A stretch of 6,099 nucleotides of DNA from an uncultured Christensenella sp. (lineage in GTDB: Bacteria; Bacillota; Clostridia; Christensenellales; UBA1242): NCBI GenBank assembly GCA_949295755.1, contig CASFMG010000018.1, positions 1-6,099 on the forward strand. Direction: 5' to 3'. The notes below the pieces were generated by a model, which saw only the letters and a program-made list of their open reading frames with translations, searched no databases and had not been told where the DNA came from. Made by a program: the position numbers and the translations under genes. Positions 5,682 through 6,099 of the stretch are shown in pieces. Numbering within the stretch: position 1 is the first letter of the stretch; each line of letters opens with the position of its first letter.

Positions 5682-6099
5682 TTAGAATAATCGTCCAAAA
5701 CCTCTTTTGTTCTTCATTTGTTTCATCATTTCTTTGGACTGTTCGAATTGTCTTATGAGCATATTAACATCTTGAATTGTTGTTCCACTTCCCTGTGCAA
5801 TTCTTTTTCGTTGACTAGACTTGATTATATCAGGATTTACTCGTTCTTTTTTTGTCATACTCTGAATAATTGCTCTGTTTTTTACAAGTGCTTTTTCGTC
5901 TATTTTTGCACCACCTAACTTTCCACTAAGCCCGGGTATCATTGCAATCAAATCATTTATGTTTCCCATTTTGCTTAATTTTTCTAATTGAGATAAATAA
6001 TCTTCAAAAGTAAATGAGTTTTCTCTAAAACTTTTTTCAAGTTTTTTCATCTCTTCTTCGCTTACTTGTTCTTGTGCTTTTTCTATCAAACTCAAAACA
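5682..6099 (-). CDS. ffh: Signal recognition particle protein Ffh, C-terminal part (5' end outside window)
   Basis: This is the last 138 codons of Ffh, the GTPase that with the 4.5S/6S RNA binds signal sequences of nascent membrane proteins at the ribosome and delivers them to FtsY at the membrane. Only the end of the G domain and the methionine-rich M domain are visible. The first readable residues (VLSLIEKAQEQ) match the G-M linker, followed by the M-domain helices with the MIPG motif. The RNA-binding helix-turn-helix carries QRKRIAQGSGTT near codons 98-109, where the family usually has RRKRIA-GSG. A Met-rich tail (EQSKEMMKQMKNK) follows. The frame stays open through the right edge, so the gene begins outside; the TTG at 6095 is an internal Leu codon, not a start. 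The gene ends in TAA, 53 bases before rpsP, its usual neighbour. The family call is very secure. Confidence 0.97.
   Translation of the reverse strand, partial: VLSLIEKAQEQVSEEEMKKLEKSFRENSFTFEDYLSQLEKLSKMGNINDLIAMIPGLSGKLGGAKIDEKALVKNRAIIQSMTKKERVNPDIIKSSQRKRIAQGSGTTIQDVNMLIRQFEQSKEMMKQMKNKRGFGRLF

Noticed and set aside
1..6099. Mobile element, CRISPR array, tRNA/rRNA gene or foreign island
   Set aside because: No inverted terminal repeats, repeated spacers, cloverleaf or transposase were seen. Gene order and base use are uniform and belong to the core genome.

Overview
This window is a strongly AT-rich stretch of bacterial chromosome in which every gene I can support lies on the minus strand; read it from right (6099) to left (1). 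The gene content and order, ffh - rpsP - khpA - rimM - trmD - rbgA - rnhB - yraN - rplS - comM, is the conserved translation/ribosome-assembly block of low-GC Bacillota. RbgA (YlqF), KhpA next to rpsP, and Gram-positive-style TrmD and Ffh sequences all point to Bacillota, most like Clostridia. I cannot name the genus. The code looks standard: all seven Trp codons I checked are TGG, and complete genes end in TAA (one in TAG).

Layout. 6099-5682 is the 3' end of ffh (SRP M domain). 5628-5122 holds rpsP (S16) and khpA (KH-domain RNA binder). A terminator-like hairpin overlaps the khpA stop codon. Then come rimM and trmD (10-base overlap), rbgA, rnhB (8-base overlap with rbgA) and yraN, apparently one tightly packed transcript. 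rplS (L19), which in many relatives directly follows trmD, here sits behind yraN as a self-contained unit with its own promoter, a leader that may fold, a good Shine-Dalgarno and a strong terminator. comM (yifB) follows with its own promoter and reaches the left edge, where a TAATG overlap may start another gene.

How they work together. Ffh targets nascent membrane proteins. S16 and L19 are ribosomal proteins, RimM helps mature the 30S subunit, RbgA matures the 50S subunit, TrmD makes m1G37 in tRNA, and KhpA binds RNA. RNase HII, YraN and ComM are nucleic-acid enzymes or nuclease-fold proteins that commonly travel with this block. The internal hairpin and the separate rplS unit would let S16 and L19 be made in larger amounts than the enzymes RimM and TrmD.

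The most unusual feature is that two neighbouring genes, rnhB (TAA at 2578-2580) and comM (TGA at 1228-1230), each carry one in-frame nonsense codon while the reading frame and family conservation continue intact to a normal end. These could be recent pseudogenes, errors in the sequence, or readthrough. A general code change does not explain them. I see no mobile element, CRISPR array, rRNA or tRNA gene, and nothing that looks like a wholly new system; apart from the two interruptions and the regulatory layout the region is ordinary.
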